A stretch of 64,000 bases of DNA from Parvibaculum lavamentivorans DS-1 (GTDB taxonomy: Bacteria > Pseudomonadota > Alphaproteobacteria > Parvibaculales > Parvibaculaceae), in assembly GCF_000017565.1 (NCBI RefSeq), contig NC_009719.1, positions 1 to 64,000 of the forward strand, in the 5' to 3' direction. Below, piece after piece: positions 62,801 to 64,000 of this stretch (position 1 is the first letter of the stretch; each line of letters opens with the position of its first letter). Both the position numbers and the translations under genes were made by a program. The notes beneath the pieces were generated by a model. That model was not told the origin of the DNA. It worked only from the letters and a program-made list of their open reading frames with translations, and did not search any database.

Positions 62801-63292
62801 ATGACCCATGAGCCCCAATATGCGATGCGAAGCTATCAACCCCGGGCCGTGGAAACGGGCAGCTCCACACGGTCGATTGCGGAAACGCTTGAATCCGAGG
62901 AGCTCTGCCGGGGTCTTCTCGAAAAGGCCCGTTGGCCTTCCGGCCCCGTTTGCATGAACTGCGGTGCAGAAGGCGCGGCAAGCCGTCTGACGACGAGGCC
63001 TGGTCTGTGGACATGCAAGGCGTGCCGTCGCTGTCAATACAGCGTCACATCCGGTACGCAGCTGCACCGCTCGCGACTTCCCGTGTCCGCATGGGTAAAG
63101 CTTTTTTACGCCATCGAGATACGTGGGCAGCGCTTGACCGCGTCCCAGGTCAGCCGGCGCTTCGATGTCGCATACCTGACGGCAAAGAGCATGCTTCGCC
63201 GCGTCGAGGCGCTGAAGCGCGAGATGCCCGAAATGGCAATGCGCCTGGAAACACAGCTGCGAAGACTGGCGGCTGGCTCCAGCCAGAACTGA
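62801..63292 (+). CDS. IS1595-type zinc-ribbon protein without transposase core
   Basis: 163 residues. The N-terminal half matches the zinc ribbon and helix-turn-helix of IS1595-family transposases: ELCRGLLEKARWPSGPVCMN with CMNCGAEG and CKACRRCQYS as the four-Cys site, then WVKLFYAIEIRGQRLTASQV. The DDE/DDN catalytic domain is absent and no terminal inverted repeats were seen, so it is either a remnant or a domesticated DNA-binding protein. ATG 62801 is used; GTG 62789 is in frame. Confidence 0.75.
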   Translation: MTHEPQYAMRSYQPRAVETGSSTRSIAETLESEELCRGLLEKARWPSGPVCMNCGAEGAASRLTTRPGLWTCKACRRCQYSVTSGTQLHRSRLPVSAWVKLFYAIEIRGQRLTASQVSRRFDVAYLTAKSMLRRVEALKREMPEMAMRLETQLRRLAAGSSQN

Positions 63293-63307
63293 CGAAGCGA
63301 GCGGTCC

Positions 63308-63760
63308 TCAGAAAGCGCCGGACCGCGCGGGCGGTTCGGCGGGAAGAAGAGGGTAGGACCCGCGATAACCGTCAAGAGGACGATATTCAGTATCGGGATC
63401 ACTTCGCGCCTGAACTTCTTCTTCTCCATCCATCCGGCTGACAAAACTCCCGGCGACATCCCTCACGCTGGTCGCGACGCGAACGAGAAGTTCGCGACCT
63501 GACTGGCACGCCAGCGGCTGCCGGTCGCAAAAGCCGGCAGCATCGCTCGCCGTGTGTGACACAACGATCTGGGCATTGGTGAAAGCTGAAAGATGGCTGG
63601 CGATCTCCTGCTGCTCCACGGGGGCAACAGGTTCTTCGGAATAGCTGGCCGGGATGAAGCGCACATCGCCATCTGGCGCCGATTCCGCCGGTTCTGCAAG
63701 TTTGATGGCGTGCCCGATCAGGACCAGTACCACCAGAGATTTGATCGCAAACCTGACCAT
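63308..63760 (-). CDS. DUF5330-like exported protein
   Basis: 150 residues with an N-terminal hydrophobic helix (IKSLVVLVLIGHAIKLA), either signal or anchor. The segment DAAGFCDRQPLACQSGREL, with two Cys, resembles DUF5330 proteins restricted to alphaproteobacteria. The rest is acidic and Pro-rich. ATG 63760 follows GAAGGACGG. Function unknown. Confidence 0.75.
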   Translation of the reverse strand: MVRFAIKSLVVLVLIGHAIKLAEPAESAPDGDVRFIPASYSEEPVAPVEQQEIASHLSAFTNAQIVVSHTASDAAGFCDRQPLACQSGRELLVRVATSVRDVAGSFVSRMDGEEEVQARSDPDTEYRPLDGYRGSYPLLPAEPPARSGAF

Positions 63761-63852
63761 CCTGTCCGTCCTTCAATGACAGAAGTTAGTCAGAACCTAC
63801 CACTTTTCAACAGGTTAAGAGCGTCGAACTTGGTGTTCAAAGCTTAACGGGC

Positions 63853-64000
63853 TCAGGCCGCGGTGGCTTCCCCCAGCGCGGAGCGCAGGAAATCGCTGAT
63901 TTTTGCGAGTTGCACCGGTTTACGGAAAACCGCGACCGCGCCGCAATCGGCCAGGCTGGCGTAGTGATAGGTCTCGCTTTCGGCGGTCATCAGCATGGTG
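63853..64000 (-). CDS. response regulator receiver domain, C-terminal part
   Basis: Partial gene entering from beyond the window. The visible 48 codons include VFRKPVQLAKISDFLRSAL, the Lys-Pro of a receiver domain and helix alpha-5, then the stop. The upstream MTAESETYHYASLADCGA fits the alpha-4/beta-5 region. Probably a single-domain or CheY-like receiver; the phosphoacceptor part lies outside the window. Confidence 0.75.
   Translation of the reverse strand, partial: TMLMTAESETYHYASLADCGAVAVFRKPVQLAKISDFLRSALGEATAA

Overview
The window reads as a chromosomal segment of a GC-rich alphaproteobacterium. Evidence: the rpsT-dnaA-dnaN-recF-gyrB block, the RegB/RegA pair, a NepR-PhyR-EcfG general stress locus, MmcB, a CtrA-type box and an intracellular PHB depolymerase. 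The CYP153 alkane hydroxylase, second P450, MMPL exporter and LeuA type suggest a hydrocarbon-degrading Parvibaculum-like member of the Hyphomicrobiales. The genus is an inference, not something the sequence proves.

Layout. 1-9 kb: replication core (rpsT, a rhodanese, dnaA, dnaN, recF, a ClpP paralogue, gyrB). 9-20 kb: housekeeping and metabolism, with a class A PBP behind a CtrA-type box, Bcr-type MFS, YgjP-like peptidase, PHB depolymerase behind Pho boxes, leuA behind a leucine-rich leader peptide, Sco1/SenC and an ankyrin protein. 20-24 kb: RegB/RegA redox two-component pair, HigBA toxin-antitoxin, mmcB and a small-molecule kinase. 24-35 kb: an oxygenase island with two closely related ferritin-like diiron proteins flanking an Hsp70-like protein and a CYP153 P450, then an MMPL exporter, a membrane fatty acid/sterol hydroxylase and a second P450. 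Four copies of one palindrome sit in front of the diiron, Hsp70 and CYP153 genes and define a local regulon. 35-45 kb: SPOR/ParA pair and biotin genes (bioA, bioB, bioF, bioD) interrupted by hypothetical and iron-related genes. 45-50 kb: Ogt plus Ada-AlkA alkylation repair, MFS and alcohol dehydrogenase. 50-53 kb: phosphate genes (PstS-like protein, OprP-type porin) with Pho boxes. 53-64 kb: general stress region: an OsmC fusion, PRC-barrel, a C-rich sRNA candidate, sensor kinase, two nepR genes, phyR, ecfG, csbD, DUF1328, entericidin, mgtC and DUF3309. At least seven EcfG-type promoters (GGAAC-N16/17-CGTT-like) occur here.

How the parts work together: three regulatory networks can be read directly from DNA motifs. 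The diiron/CYP153 operator links a probable alkane or fatty-acid oxidation module. Pho boxes link phosphate uptake to PHB mobilisation. EcfG promoters link the PhyR-NepR-EcfG switch to small envelope proteins and to a probable GsrN-like regulatory RNA. No tRNA, rRNA, CRISPR array or complete insertion sequence was seen.
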